A DNA stretch of 64,000 nt. Origin: Gymnorhina tibicen. Its lineage: Eukaryota; Chordata; Aves; Passeriformes; Artamidae. This document shows positions 29,201 to 34,965 of this stretch, one piece after another. The stretch lies in the NCBI GenBank assembly GCA_013399875.1, contig VXAZ01008245.1:280-64279 (forward strand), given 5' to 3'. Positions within the stretch are counted from its first letter, which is position 1. Each line of letters begins with the position of its first letter. Position numbers and translations under genes: made by a program. Below the pieces are notes generated by a model. That model worked only from the letters and a program-made list of their open reading frames with translations. It was not told where the DNA came from and searched no databases.

Positions 29201-30381
29201 TAGCGGCAATATACTCTCATCCAGAAGAAATGCACTGCTCAAACCTACGCCCTTTCCTTTACCTCGCTTCTAATCTTCTACCACGTTTCGCGAGCCGTAA
29301 GACAGAAAACTATGGTATTTCAGGAAATATTCGAAATATTTAAACGGCTGTAGTCCACTGGATGCACGGAAGGACGAAACAGTGCTTTAAAAAATTAAAT
29401 TCTGGCTTGCAACAGTAAACACACCTTTTCCCCAGGTGCCGGATTAACAAGCACCACTGTATCCAGAGCACAAGAGATAAGCAGCTCGCACCGGGAACAG
29501 CTCATGAGGTTGGAACATTTTTGCTCCCCGGGCGCGACAGGGTGTTACAAATCTCGCTCCCTCCACGTGGAAAATAAGTTCTGGAGATCACGCCAGTCAG
29601 GTCCACCCAGATTTACACGACACCCCCCTCCAGGTGCAAGCGGCCGGCTCTCCCCTGTCCCCCGCCCGCGGCCGGAGGGCCCGGCTGACGGGCTGCCCCC
29701 AGCTCGGAGCTCCAACCCCGGGCCCACCTGGCCCCGCCGCCAGGTCCTACTCACAGTCCAGGTGCTTCTTCTTGGGGCCCATCACCTCGTGGGTCGTCGC
29801 CTTGCACACAGCCTTGGCGACGGCCGAGCCGGTCACACTGTGCTGCGCCGCCGTGATGCGGNGAGCGGGGTCGGGGCTCCACTGGAGCGGGGCCGGGAGC
29901 GGGATCGGAACGGGGCCGGCGGCAGGAGCGGGGCAGGAGCCGAGGCGCCCCGCCCGCCAGGCCTCAGGTGTCCGTGGGCGGTGGGGACCCAGCCCCCGCA
30001 GCCCCGATGCGCTCCGTGACTCGCCGCCCCCAGCACCCCAAAATCACAGAATGAGCTCNCCACGTGGAAAATAAGTTCTGGAGATCACGCCAGTCAGGTC
30101 CACCCAGATTTACACGACACCCCCCTCCAGGTGCAAGCGGCCGGCTCTCCCCTGTTCCCCGCCCGCGGCCGGAGGGCCCGGCTGACGGGCTGCCCCCAGC
30201 TCGGAGCTCCAACCCCGGGCCCACCTGGCCCCGCCGCCAGGTCCTACTCACAGTCCAGGTGCTTCTTCTTGGGGCCCATCACCTCGTGGGTCGTCGCCTT
30301 GCACACAGCCTTGGCGACGGCCGAGCCGGTCACACTGTGCTGCGCCGCCGTGATGCGGTCGGTGATCGACTGCCCCGACAT
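5202..30381 (-). CDS. PICALM/AP180-family clathrin assembly protein, probable third paralogue (22 coding exons, complete)
   Basis: Spliced minus-strand gene; exons are listed separately. The joined reading frame is open for 2064 nt (687 residues plus stop), with GT-AG introns and matching phases throughout; human PICALM is about 650 residues. Residues 1 to about 289 form an ANTH domain, which in this family binds PI(4,5)P2 and R-SNAREs at the plasma membrane. The lysine patch GPKKKHLD lies at 36-43. The remainder is low-complexity Ser/Thr/Pro/Ala sequence with DLF and DIF motifs that in this family recruit clathrin and AP2. A block around [11 protein letters not shown] and a C-terminus ending IQFM follow. 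ANTH and C-terminal residues are PICALM-like in places ([30 protein letters not shown]) and SNAP91-like in others ([20 protein letters not shown]). It is too divergent from PICALM, as I recall that protein, to be its direct orthologue. Family assignment is near certain; paralogue identity is inferred. Confidence 0.93.
5795..5902 (-). CDS. PICALM-like exon 21
   Basis: Encodes [20 protein letters not shown], then [16 protein letters not shown] (about residues 648-683). It aligns with IPPQMGSVPVMTQPTLIYSQ and PVMRPPNPFGPVSGAQ of PICALM. The donor is GTGAAC. Read-through past it would instead end the protein five codons later (VNGAL, then TAA), giving an alternative C-terminus. Confidence 0.94.
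6238..6294 (-). CDS. PICALM-like exon 20
   Basis: Encodes [19 protein letters not shown], aligning with the APPVMAYPATTPTGMIGYGI stretch of PICALM. It is 57 nt in phase 0/0 with a GTAAGA donor. The acceptor (GATTAAAG) has a poor pyrimidine tract, so skipping is possible. Confidence 0.88.
6424..6447 (-). CDS. PICALM-like exon 19 (24-nt micro-exon, probably alternative)
   Basis: Encodes NGVHYPGY between a CAG acceptor and GTAAGT. It aligns with NGMHFPQY, which I recall as a segment included in only some human PICALM isoforms. It is symmetric (phase 0/0), so inclusion or skipping keeps the frame. Confidence 0.85.
8377..8497 (-). CDS. PICALM-like exon 18 ([16 protein letters not shown])
   Basis: Encodes [20 protein letters not shown], then [20 protein letters not shown] (about residues 580-620). 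It aligns with DVNWSQPGEKKLTGGSNWQ of PICALM. The donor GTAATT directly follows the ATG codon. This leaves a phase-0 boundary that suits alternative use of the next exon. Confidence 0.95.
8978..9008 (-). CDS. PICALM-like exon 17 (31-nt micro-exon)
   Basis: Encodes LGFGGTPSK, completing an N codon at the start and a K codon at the end (about residues 570-579). Skipping it would shift the frame, so it should be constitutive. The acceptor is TTCTCCCACAG and the donor GTAAGTG. Confidence 0.9.
9127..9258 (-). CDS. PICALM-like exon 16 ([11 protein letters not shown] block)
   Basis: Encodes [20 protein letters not shown], then [13 protein letters not shown] and [10 protein letters not shown] (about residues 526-569). 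[11 protein letters not shown] is a hallmark of the PICALM and SNAP91 tails. LDDVLQPTV corresponds to the LGGLLKPTV segment of PICALM. Confidence 0.95.
9915..10025 (-). CDS. PICALM-like exon 15 ([10 protein letters not shown] block)
   Basis: Encodes [20 protein letters not shown], then [16 protein letters not shown] (about residues 489-525). [14 protein letters not shown] aligns with the LNVDFESVFGNKST block of PICALM. Confidence 0.93.
10124..10183 (-). CDS. PICALM-like exon 14
   Basis: A 60-nt exon in phase with its neighbours that encodes [19 protein letters not shown] (about residues 469-488). I recognise no motif in it. Support comes from a good acceptor (TTTTTGCAAAG), a GTAATT donor and matching phases. 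Confidence 0.85.
10634..10780 (-). CDS. PICALM-like exon 13 (SNAP91-like LDIFDMKP segment)
   Basis: Encodes [20 protein letters not shown], then [19 protein letters not shown] and [10 protein letters not shown] (residues 420-468). LDIFDMKP resembles the LDLFAMKP motif I recall in SNAP91, not the DPFSATVDAVDDAIPSLNPF segment of PICALM. The phases at both ends fit. The donor is GTAAAA, which is weaker than consensus. Confidence 0.9.
11599..11702 (-). CDS. PICALM-like exon 12 (SSDLFDLQP motif)
   Basis: Encodes [20 protein letters not shown], then [14 protein letters not shown] (residues 385-419). DLFDL matches the NDLLDLQ clathrin-adaptor motif of PICALM at the same place. The acceptor is TTATTCAG and the donor GTGAGC. 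Confidence 0.93.
11997..12133 (-). CDS. PICALM-like exon 11 (DLF-containing tail)
   Basis: Encodes [20 protein letters not shown], then [20 protein letters not shown] and APTTN (residues 340-384). VDLF is a DLF-type clathrin/AP2 motif. The exon ends two bases into a Ser codon before GTGAGA. Confidence 0.93.
12778..12901 (-). CDS. PICALM-like exon 10 (start of tail, charged helix)
   Basis: Encodes [18 protein letters not shown], then [20 protein letters not shown] and ALK (residues 298-339). The [15 protein letters not shown] stretch is a strongly charged, probably helical segment also present in PICALM. The donor is GTACAA. Confidence 0.94.
13993..14078 (-). CDS. PICALM-like exon 9
   Basis: Encodes [20 protein letters not shown], then TKEVSAAS (about residues 270-297). 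It lies at the boundary between the ANTH domain and the disordered tail. It is separated from exon 8 by about 3.45 kb of intron. The donor is GTGAGC. Confidence 0.95.
14079..17527 (-). other. Intron 8 of the PICALM-like gene
   Basis: About 3.45 kb with no exon-like ORF that fits the phases. It contains an A/C-only low-complexity stretch at about 15198-15286. Nothing else was recognised. Confidence 0.8.
15198..15286. repeat. A/C low-complexity stretch
   Basis: About 90 bp made almost only of A and C (AACCAACCAACCAAC and similar units) in intron 8. The ORFs crossing it (Lys/Asn/Pro-rich on plus, Phe/Gly/Leu-rich on minus) are by-products. Confidence 0.85.
17528..17569 (-). CDS. PICALM-like exon 8 (short, end of ANTH helical region)
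   Basis: A 42-nt in-phase exon encoding [14 protein letters not shown]. It has an acceptor after TAAACCCAG and a GTCAGT donor. The motif QVGID.GDIPDL is diagnostic of the PICALM/SNAP91 family. Confidence 0.95.
18167..18273 (-). CDS. PICALM-like exon 7 (ANTH domain)
   Basis: Encodes [20 protein letters not shown], then [15 protein letters not shown] (residues 220-255). This exon is PICALM-like; SNAP91, as I recall it, has FFEMKKGQCKDALEIYKRF here. Confidence 0.96.
19305..19416 (-). CDS. PICALM-like exon 6 (ANTH domain)
   Basis: Encodes [19 protein letters not shown], then [18 protein letters not shown] (residues 183-219). In PICALM this helical segment is part of the surface that binds VAMP-family R-SNAREs. 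The donor is GTATGTG. Confidence 0.96.
19519..19612 (-). CDS. PICALM-like exon 5 (ANTH domain)
   Basis: Encodes [18 protein letters not shown], then [13 protein letters not shown] (about residues 151-182). Human PICALM has ADGVMRTM here, so I (Ile) replaces A (Ala). The donor is GTAAGTAC. Confidence 0.96.
19808..19910 (-). CDS. PICALM-like exon 4 (ANTH domain)
   Basis: Encodes [20 protein letters not shown], then [15 protein letters not shown] (about residues 117-150). The sequence is near-invariant across the family. The exon ends two bases into a glycine codon before a GTAAGA donor. Confidence 0.96.
20730..20805 (-). CDS. PICALM-like exon 3 (ANTH domain)
   Basis: Encodes [15 protein letters not shown], then [10 protein letters not shown] (about residues 92-116). 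The exon starts in phase 0 after a CAACAG acceptor and ends one base into a glycine codon before GTAAGG. Confidence 0.96.
21986..22128 (-). CDS. PICALM-like exon 2 (ANTH domain)
   Basis: Encodes residues 44-91, including [33 protein letters not shown] and MMYGNE. This is among the most conserved parts of the ANTH domain. FKAL resembles SNAP91, while [17 protein letters not shown] is PICALM-like. The acceptor is TTTAATTTAG and the donor GTAAG. Confidence 0.96.
25825..25863. repeat. A-rich low-complexity stretch
   Basis: Purine run dominated by A with scattered G in intron 1. Confidence 0.8.
27821..27834. repeat. (AC)n microsatellite
   Basis: Short AC run of 14 bp in intron 1 of the PICALM-like gene. 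Confidence 0.85.
29563..29861. repeat. Assembly duplicate block A (copy of 30060-30358)
   Basis: These 299 bp match 30060-30358 with a single C/T difference (29659 versus 30156). The copy includes 3' part of exon 1 (29755-29861) but stops at a lone N (29862) before the start codon. The truncation at N and near identity point to an unmerged contig overlap, not a biological duplication. Confidence 0.92.
29862..29862. other. Single-N assembly join
   Basis: Lone N separating block A from block B; the sequence on the two sides is not contiguous in the genome. Confidence 0.9.
29863..30058. repeat. Assembly duplicate block B (copy of 30632-30827)
   Basis: These 196 bp are bounded by N at both ends (29862 and 30059). 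They match 30632-30827 with one C/A difference (30038 versus 30807). This is a small redundant contig placed out of order. Confidence 0.92.
30059..30059. other. Single-N assembly join
   Basis: Lone N between block B and block A'. The following base starts the repeat of 29563 onward. Confidence 0.9.
30060..30358. repeat. Assembly duplicate block A' (functional copy with exon 1)
   Basis: Second copy of the 299-bp block, offset by 497 bp. It begins directly after the N at 30059 and continues into unique sequence that holds the start codon, so this is the copy to keep. Confidence 0.92.
30252..30381 (-). CDS. PICALM-like exon 1 (start codon, ANTH helix 1)
   Basis: Encodes [16 protein letters not shown] through MGPKKKHLD (residues 1-43, plus 1 nt). 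The basic stretch KKKH at 38-41 is the family's PI(4,5)P2 site. The ATG at 30379-30381 matches the conserved family start; an in-frame ATG one codon upstream gives MMSGQ but is not the family start. The donor is GTGAGT at 30251-30246. Part of this exon is repeated at 29755-29861 by an assembly duplication. Confidence 0.95.
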
Positions 30382-30558
30382 CATCGCCGCGGTCCTGGCG
30401 GCGGCTCCGCCGCGATCCCCACGCAAGGCCGGGGCGGCGGCTCCCCCGCGGCCGGGGGCGAGCGCAGCCTCCCGGGGGAAGCGCGCCGGCGGCTCCCTCC
30501 GGCGGGAGCGCTCGCCGGGCTCCGCCTCAGCGGCTCCTCTCGGCCAGTCGGCCCACAC

Positions 30559-30559
30559 N
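30559..30559. other. Single-N assembly join in the promoter
   Basis: Lone N between the contig carrying exon 1 and the contig carrying the YY1-like site and block B'. The true gap size is unknown, and GC-rich sequence may be missing. Confidence 0.85.
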
Positions 30560-30566
30560 TCACAGA

Positions 30567-30578
30567 CAAAATGGCGGC
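30567..30578 (+). promoter_or_regulatory. YY1-like site (CAAAATGGCGGC)
   Basis: Matches the core AANATGGCGGC that binds YY1, commonly found just downstream of transcription starts in CpG-island promoters. It lies about 186 bp upstream of the PICALM-like start codon and points away from that gene, so a divergent transcript is possible. Seen in sequence; function inferred. Confidence 0.45.
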
Positions 30579-30631
30579 GGCCGCGGCGTCAGGTGACCGC
30601 GCGCCCGCCCCGCTCCCGCCCCGCCGCTGCC

Positions 30632-30827
30632 GAGCGGGGTCGGGGCTCCACTGGAGCGGGGCCGGGAGCGGGATCGGAACGGGGCCGGCGGCAGGAGCGG
30701 GGCAGGAGCCGAGGCGCCCCGCCCGCCAGGCCTCAGGTGTCCGTGGGCGGTGGGGACCCAGCCCCCGCAGCCCCGATGCGCTCCGTGACTCGCCGCCCCC
30801 AGCACCACAAAATCACAGAATGAGCTC
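30632..30827. repeat. Assembly duplicate block B' (in native context)
   Basis: Native copy of the 196-bp block, offset by 769 bp. It runs without a break into the CR1 element on its right side. It is upstream of the PICALM-like start and may be part of the promoter or 5' UTR. Confidence 0.9.
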
Positions 30828-31150
30828 GGATGGAAAAGACCTCTGCGATCATTGATCCCAACCTGTGACCGAACACCACCATGTCAACCACACCATGGCA
30901 TTGAATCTTTTCTTAAACACCTCCAGGGTCGGTGACTCCACCGCCTCCCTGGGCAGCCCATTCCAATGTCTAATCACCCTTTTTGTGAAAAAATTCCTCC
31001 TGATGTCCAACCTAAACCTCCCCTGGTGCAGCTCGAGACTTTGAGCTCCCGTTCTGTCGCTATCTGCCTGGGAGAAGAGGCCACTCCCCACCTGGCTACA
31101 GCCTCCTTTCAGGGAATTGCCCGCCGGCTCTTTGTTTCGTGGGTGGGTGT
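30809..31150 (-). mobile_element. CR1 LINE 3' fragment
   Basis: Begins with the avian CR1 tail seen in reverse (AATCACAGAATGAGCTCGG, then GGAAAAGACCTCTGCGATCA). It continues through the usual CACCTCCAGGGTCGGTGACTC and CCTAAACCTCCCCTGGTGCA stretches. It is 5'-truncated, as most CR1 copies are, and lies directly against the promoter of the PICALM-like gene. Confidence 0.88.
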
Positions 31151-31270
31151 GAATTAAAAATAAAACCTGCCGAGTCGTCACGGCGAGTCTGCGGTGGGAG
31201 AAGCACCGGCGGAGGAGCGGGGGCTGTGCTGTCGCGGGGTGGACGAGGGGAATGATCGAGATGAGATTTT

Positions 31271-31355
31271 CATCACAGATCACAACGGTTTGGGTTGGAA
31301 GGGACCCTAAGGATAGTCTAGTTCCACCTACCTGCGGCGGGCAGGGACCCGGTTA
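31271..31355 (-). mobile_element. CR1 LINE 3' end, short fragment
   Basis: CATCACAGATCACAACGG followed by TTGGGTTGGAAGGGACCCTA resembles the extreme 3' end of a CR1 copy in minus orientation; only about 85 bp remain. Confidence 0.7.
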
Positions 31356-31477
31356 CACTAGTTTTTGTGGTGATAAGTTTTCTTTCCTCTTGCGGACTTT
31401 ACTTTCAGAAGCAACGTCTTAAAAAAAAAAAAAGAAAAGAGCCCAACCTCCCACGCTGAGCCTGTTTCACGGGGCTG

Positions 31478-31795
31478 TAGAATCATTTAGGTTGGAAAAG
31501 ACCTCTGAGCTCATCGATCCAACTGCTTACCCGGCACTGCCAAGCACACCACTAAACCCTGTCCCCAAGTGGTGCCACATCTACACGTCTTTTAAATCCC
31601 TCCGGGGCTGGTGACTCCACCACTGCCCTACGGAGCCTGTTCCTGCGCTTGACAACCCTTTTGGTGAAGAAATTTTTCGTAACATCCAATCTAAGCCTCC
31701 CCTGGCACAACTGGGGGCTAATTCCTCTTGTCCTACCACTCGTTGCTTGGCAGAAGAGACCGAGCCTCAGCCTGGGTGCCGTGCAGCACTGCTCA
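31478..31795 (-). mobile_element. CR1 LINE 3' fragment
   Basis: Starts with GTAGAATCATTTAGGTTGGA and AAAGACCTCTGAGCTCATCG. It then follows the CR1 pattern (CTGGTGACTCCACCACTGCC, GTGAAGAAATTTTTCGTAAC, CCTCCCCTGGCACAACT). Minus orientation, 5'-truncated, abutting an LTR fragment. Confidence 0.88.
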
Positions 31796-31837
31796 TCCGA
31801 AGCCAAACCACTGGTGGGTTCTCAACACCTTTCCAGC

Positions 31838-31930
31838 TGCTGATACCCAGCACAGCCCTGTGAGGGCTGCCATGAGGGAAATTAACTCCATCCCAGTCAG
31901 ACCCAGTACTGGGACGGAAAAATGCAGCAT
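31838..31930 (-). mobile_element. ERV LTR fragment
   Basis: Contains CAGCACAGCCCTGTGAGGGC and ATTAACTCCATCCCAGTCAG, similar to the segment at 33905-33985. This looks like the U3 start of an avian endogenous retrovirus LTR in minus orientation, truncated near the CR1 fragment on its left. It may be the 3' LTR of the element at 32.6-34.0 kb. Confidence 0.6.
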
Positions 31931-32619
31931 CACTACTACTCAGTCAGAACAAACACTCTTCCCAGGCCATCCCATGGAGGAGTATTTTTTTAACTTCTGC
32001 ATTTATAGTACACTAATATAAGTGTGAACACTCATACAAATAGAACACTAGAACACAGCAATAGCACGTTTTACTTTGAAGTAAAAATACAAAAAGTAAG
32101 GAGAGTAAAAAGGAGGCAGTTGAATATGAGTGTTATAAACAAAAATCTAGCAGCTTCTGACAGTCAACTCATATTTTAGGGTGCTGATTAGAGCTCTCTT
32201 GCTTACATTATCCCTAAAATGAAATAGTCCATAAATATGTGGGTAGACTGCCACACACCAACTGTCTGCTATTGCAGTACACCTATAAAAGCAGTAAAGC
32301 AGGAAACATTTGCATTCACTGTACTGCGTATTTCACTAGTACATAAAAATTTTGTCTTTTCATAATAGTTGTACGATACAGAGGGTGTTTTTTAACTGCT
32401 TCAGCATATTCCTTATTGACCTTGAGATGACCACAGGGAACAAGGGCTACTGAAATGTCTTCTTACCAACTTATGCTGCATACTTAAACCATCTTTATGC
32501 CCAGCACGCAGGTTTATACATTCTCATTAACTACTATCCCCTGTCCTTTAATAGACACTCTCTCATTCTGTGGGTTTCCTCTACTCCTCCAAATGTTCAT
32601 AAGAACAGGCTGTAGTTTG

Positions 32620-33720
32620 AGCCCATCTTTCAAGATGGGTGCTCAGGACAGGAGAAGCAGTGCGTTCAAAGGACAGGAGAAGCAGCACGTTCAATTCTTG
32701 GGCACCAACACCAGTTTGGTTTGTGTCATCATTGCAGTCACTCAGTTCCTTGTGAAACTCACTCTTTTTCAGCCCAGTTCATTCCTGGTAGTTGCTCCCA
32801 CTGCGGTGAGTACGTAGCGCTCACCTTGGCGTCTTCGTGGCTGTGTCCAGAATAGTCCATTGCCAGGACTCTCCGTATCAAAACCCAGCCACCACCCTCT
32901 CTTCCAGGGGGATTTAACTTGCTTGATTGCAGCACGTTTCACATCCATGAGTGACCTGTGTGATGGCCTCCATGGTCAGGTCTCCCCCTCAATTACGAGT
33001 CCATCTGTATGTTCTGTCTCTCCCTACATGTTTCGTGGGCCCATTGAGCTGCAAATAGCTCATGTTTATGCTCCTAGTCCAGGTCTGCCTGACCTACTTC
33101 AGTTTTGACAGTTTTGTCTACCTGTTCATAGTTTCCATGTTCTTCGATGATGTGGCTTTTGGGCATGTGATCATGCACATGACGTACCTCCAGAGTGATG
33201 TTCTCTGGCCACGCAGCTGTGTCCTGCCACAATGCAGCAGCCCAGATGGGTTTAACCCTGTGCTGCTCGTTGTCTTCTTCCACGGCTGTAGCCACCCCCA
33301 TAGGGCATTAGCCACCATCCAAGAGTCAGTGTGGAGACAGAGTACGGCCACTTTTCTCATTCAGCAGTCTCTAGGGCTGATTGGGCGGCTTTCAATTCTG
33401 CAAATTGACTTGACTTACCTTCTCCTTCAGTGGCTTCAATGAGTTATCATGTGGGACTCCACACAGCAGCTTTCCACTTCCAAAGGTTTCCTACAACACG
33501 ACAGGTTCCATCAGTAAATAAAGCATAACATCTTCCATCTTCTGATAACTCATTACGTGGTGGTGCCTGTTGGGCACAAGCTGCCTCCTCAGGCAATGCT
33601 TCGAATTCTCTGCCTTCTGGGCAGTCCATGATCTGTTCCAGGATACCTGTGTGGTCGGGTGGAGCTTGTTCCTAAGCTTAGCAAAATAGGGAAGCAGCCA
33701 ACAGACTCCGTGACCCACAC
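32620..33720 (-). pseudogene. Decayed endogenous retrovirus pol remnant (RNase H and integrase N-terminal region)
   Basis: Minus-strand reading frames, broken by frameshifts and stops, show retroviral pol features. An RNase H-type segment with YALFTDG lies near 33520-33550. A second RNase H segment with HTDSW lies near 33320. An integrase zinc-binding-like region follows below about 33110. No intact ORF remains, and gag and most of pol and env are absent. A short GGACAGGAGAAGCAG tandem repeat lies near 32647-32690. It is an old, inactive copy. Confidence 0.6.
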
Positions 33721-33785
33721 AGAAGCTTGTAATTTATTAACTTCTGTAACTACAGCATGCTTCACACAAAGCTGCCCTTGTCTTG

Positions 33786-33803
33786 GGCCCATGTTGGGCA
33801 CCA
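33786..33803 (-). other. Retroviral primer-binding-site-like sequence
   Basis: The minus strand reads TGGTGCCCAACATGGGCC, resembling a tRNA primer-binding site next to a 5' LTR. About 8 bp separate it from the CA end of the LTR-like region, which is longer than usual, so the boundary is uncertain. Confidence 0.5.
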
Positions 33804-33811
33804 AAAAGGGC

Positions 33812-33990
33812 TGTGATGGGTTACATTGGCTGGACACCAGATGCCCACCAAACTGCTGTATCGCTCCCCCTCCTCAGCTGGAGGGATGGGGAAAAAATTT
33901 AAATGGAATACCAGTACACAGCACAGCCCTATAAGGGCTGCAATGGGGAAGATTAACTTCAGCCTGACCCAATAAATTGTAAAGAGAACA
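33812..33990 (-). mobile_element. ERV 5' LTR remnant
   Basis: The minus strand ends in CCAATGTAACCCATCACA just before the primer-site-like sequence. Its other end carries the U3-like segment shared with 31838-31930. TGTGATGGGTTACATTGGCT and CTCCCCCTCCTCAGCTGGAG are typical of a common avian LTR. The outer edge near 33990-34060 is uncertain. Confidence 0.6.
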
Positions 33991-34657
33991 ACAAAGGCAA
34001 GCAGGGTCAGCAGCAGAGATGTCTCTTTTGATACCATTGAAAAGCACAATAACACTGAACAAATATTAGTGGTCCTATGAACTGGGGTGTGTAATGTTGT
34101 GAATGAAGGATTTCTATAGACCTAAGGGCATAAATGCATTAATACATGGTCACTGATATTAAATTATTGAACATTTCCTGTGCTGGAAAAAGTTACAACC
34201 TCTTTAGTCTGACTGGCAGCAGGCAATTTCCAACTGCCTTATTTTTAAGAGTTGTAGTTTCTGGGGAAAAAAATGATCTTGAGTCTTCAAAGCCTGAGGG
34301 AACATCAAAACAGTAAGAAAAGATGTAAAGATTAAATACACATTAAAAATGTCTACATCTCTTAGGGCCTGTCTAAACAGGGAAGCTCTTTTGCAATAAA
34401 GGAGGGTGTGAGCTGAAGCACAGCAGCTATTCTGTATTACCTCCTCCCCCAGCAGGGACTCACTTATTTTGTTCTGTTTCAGAAAGCCTAAATTCCACAT
34501 AAAAGTGCCTGAGTTGAGTGTTTCCCTTTGCCATGGCTCTGTCTTTACTCAATGTGCTGGTCAGGCCCAAATCTGAGTTCAAATGTTCCTCTTCAGTCAG
34601 TGCATTGACTTGCTCTGGGATCAGGCCATCCTGTGCACCCCATGGATGGCTGCAGGT

Positions 34658-34965
34658 AGAATCACAGAATCATTTTGGTTGGAAAAGACCTTTAAGACCA
34701 TTAAGTCCAGCCATTAACCCAGCATTGCCAAATCCACCACCAAACCATGTCCCCAAATGCCACGTCTACACAGCTTTTAAATATCTCCAGGAATGGTGCC
34801 TCTACCACTGCCCTGGGCAACGTGTTCCAATGCTTGACAACCCTTTAGGTGAAGAAATTTTTCCTAATATCAAATCTAAACTCCCCTGGCACAACTTGAG
34901 TCTATTTCCTTTTGTCCTGTTCCTTGTAACTTGGGGAAAGAAACTGCCCTTCAGGCCCTGATGTC
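34658..34965 (-). mobile_element. CR1 LINE 3' fragment
   Basis: AGAATCACAGAATCATTTTG, then GTTGGAAAAGACCTTTAAGA, is the canonical CR1 terminus in reverse. It continues to about 34965 with the usual CTCCAGGAATGGTGCCTC and GTGAAGAAATTTTTCCTAAT blocks. It is 5'-truncated. Confidence 0.9.

Larger units (their letters stand above)
22129..30251 (-). other. Intron 1 of the PICALM-like gene
   Basis: About 8.1 kb between exon 1 and exon 2, inflated by about 500 bp through the assembly duplication near 29.6-30.1 kb. It is AT-rich with no long repeat I recognise apart from a short CA run at 27821-27834 and an A-rich stretch near 25825-25863. No further exon in the correct phase was seen. Confidence 0.85.
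29500..31250. promoter_or_regulatory. CpG-island promoter of the PICALM-like gene
   Basis: Dense GC and CpG sequence surrounds exon 1 in an otherwise AT-rich locus. This fits a housekeeping-type promoter without a TATA box. The 5' UTR must lie in 30382 to about 30830. Part of the apparent island is an assembly duplication (29563-30058), and an N at 30559 sits inside the likely transcription start region. The start site cannot be placed exactly. Confidence 0.7.

Noticed and set aside
29755..29861. Second copy of PICALM-like exon 1
   Set aside because: It is identical to exon 1 but cut at an N before the start codon. This is assembly redundancy, not a real exon or gene duplication.
29504..30019. 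171-residue plus-strand ORF
   Set aside because: It spans the N join and the duplicated block. It is antisense to the truncated exon 1 copy and is an artefact.
30064..30855. 263-residue plus-strand ORF through the promoter
   Set aside because: It is GC-driven, Arg/Pro/Gly/Ala-rich and crosses the antisense of exon 1 and an assembly N. No family resemblance was seen.
30849..31283. 144-residue minus-strand ORF ([20 protein letters not shown])
   Set aside because: This is the usual CR1 3'-end translation, not a host gene.
33062..33442. 126-residue plus-strand ORF
   Set aside because: It is antisense to the decayed retroviral pol remnant, so it is a shadow frame.
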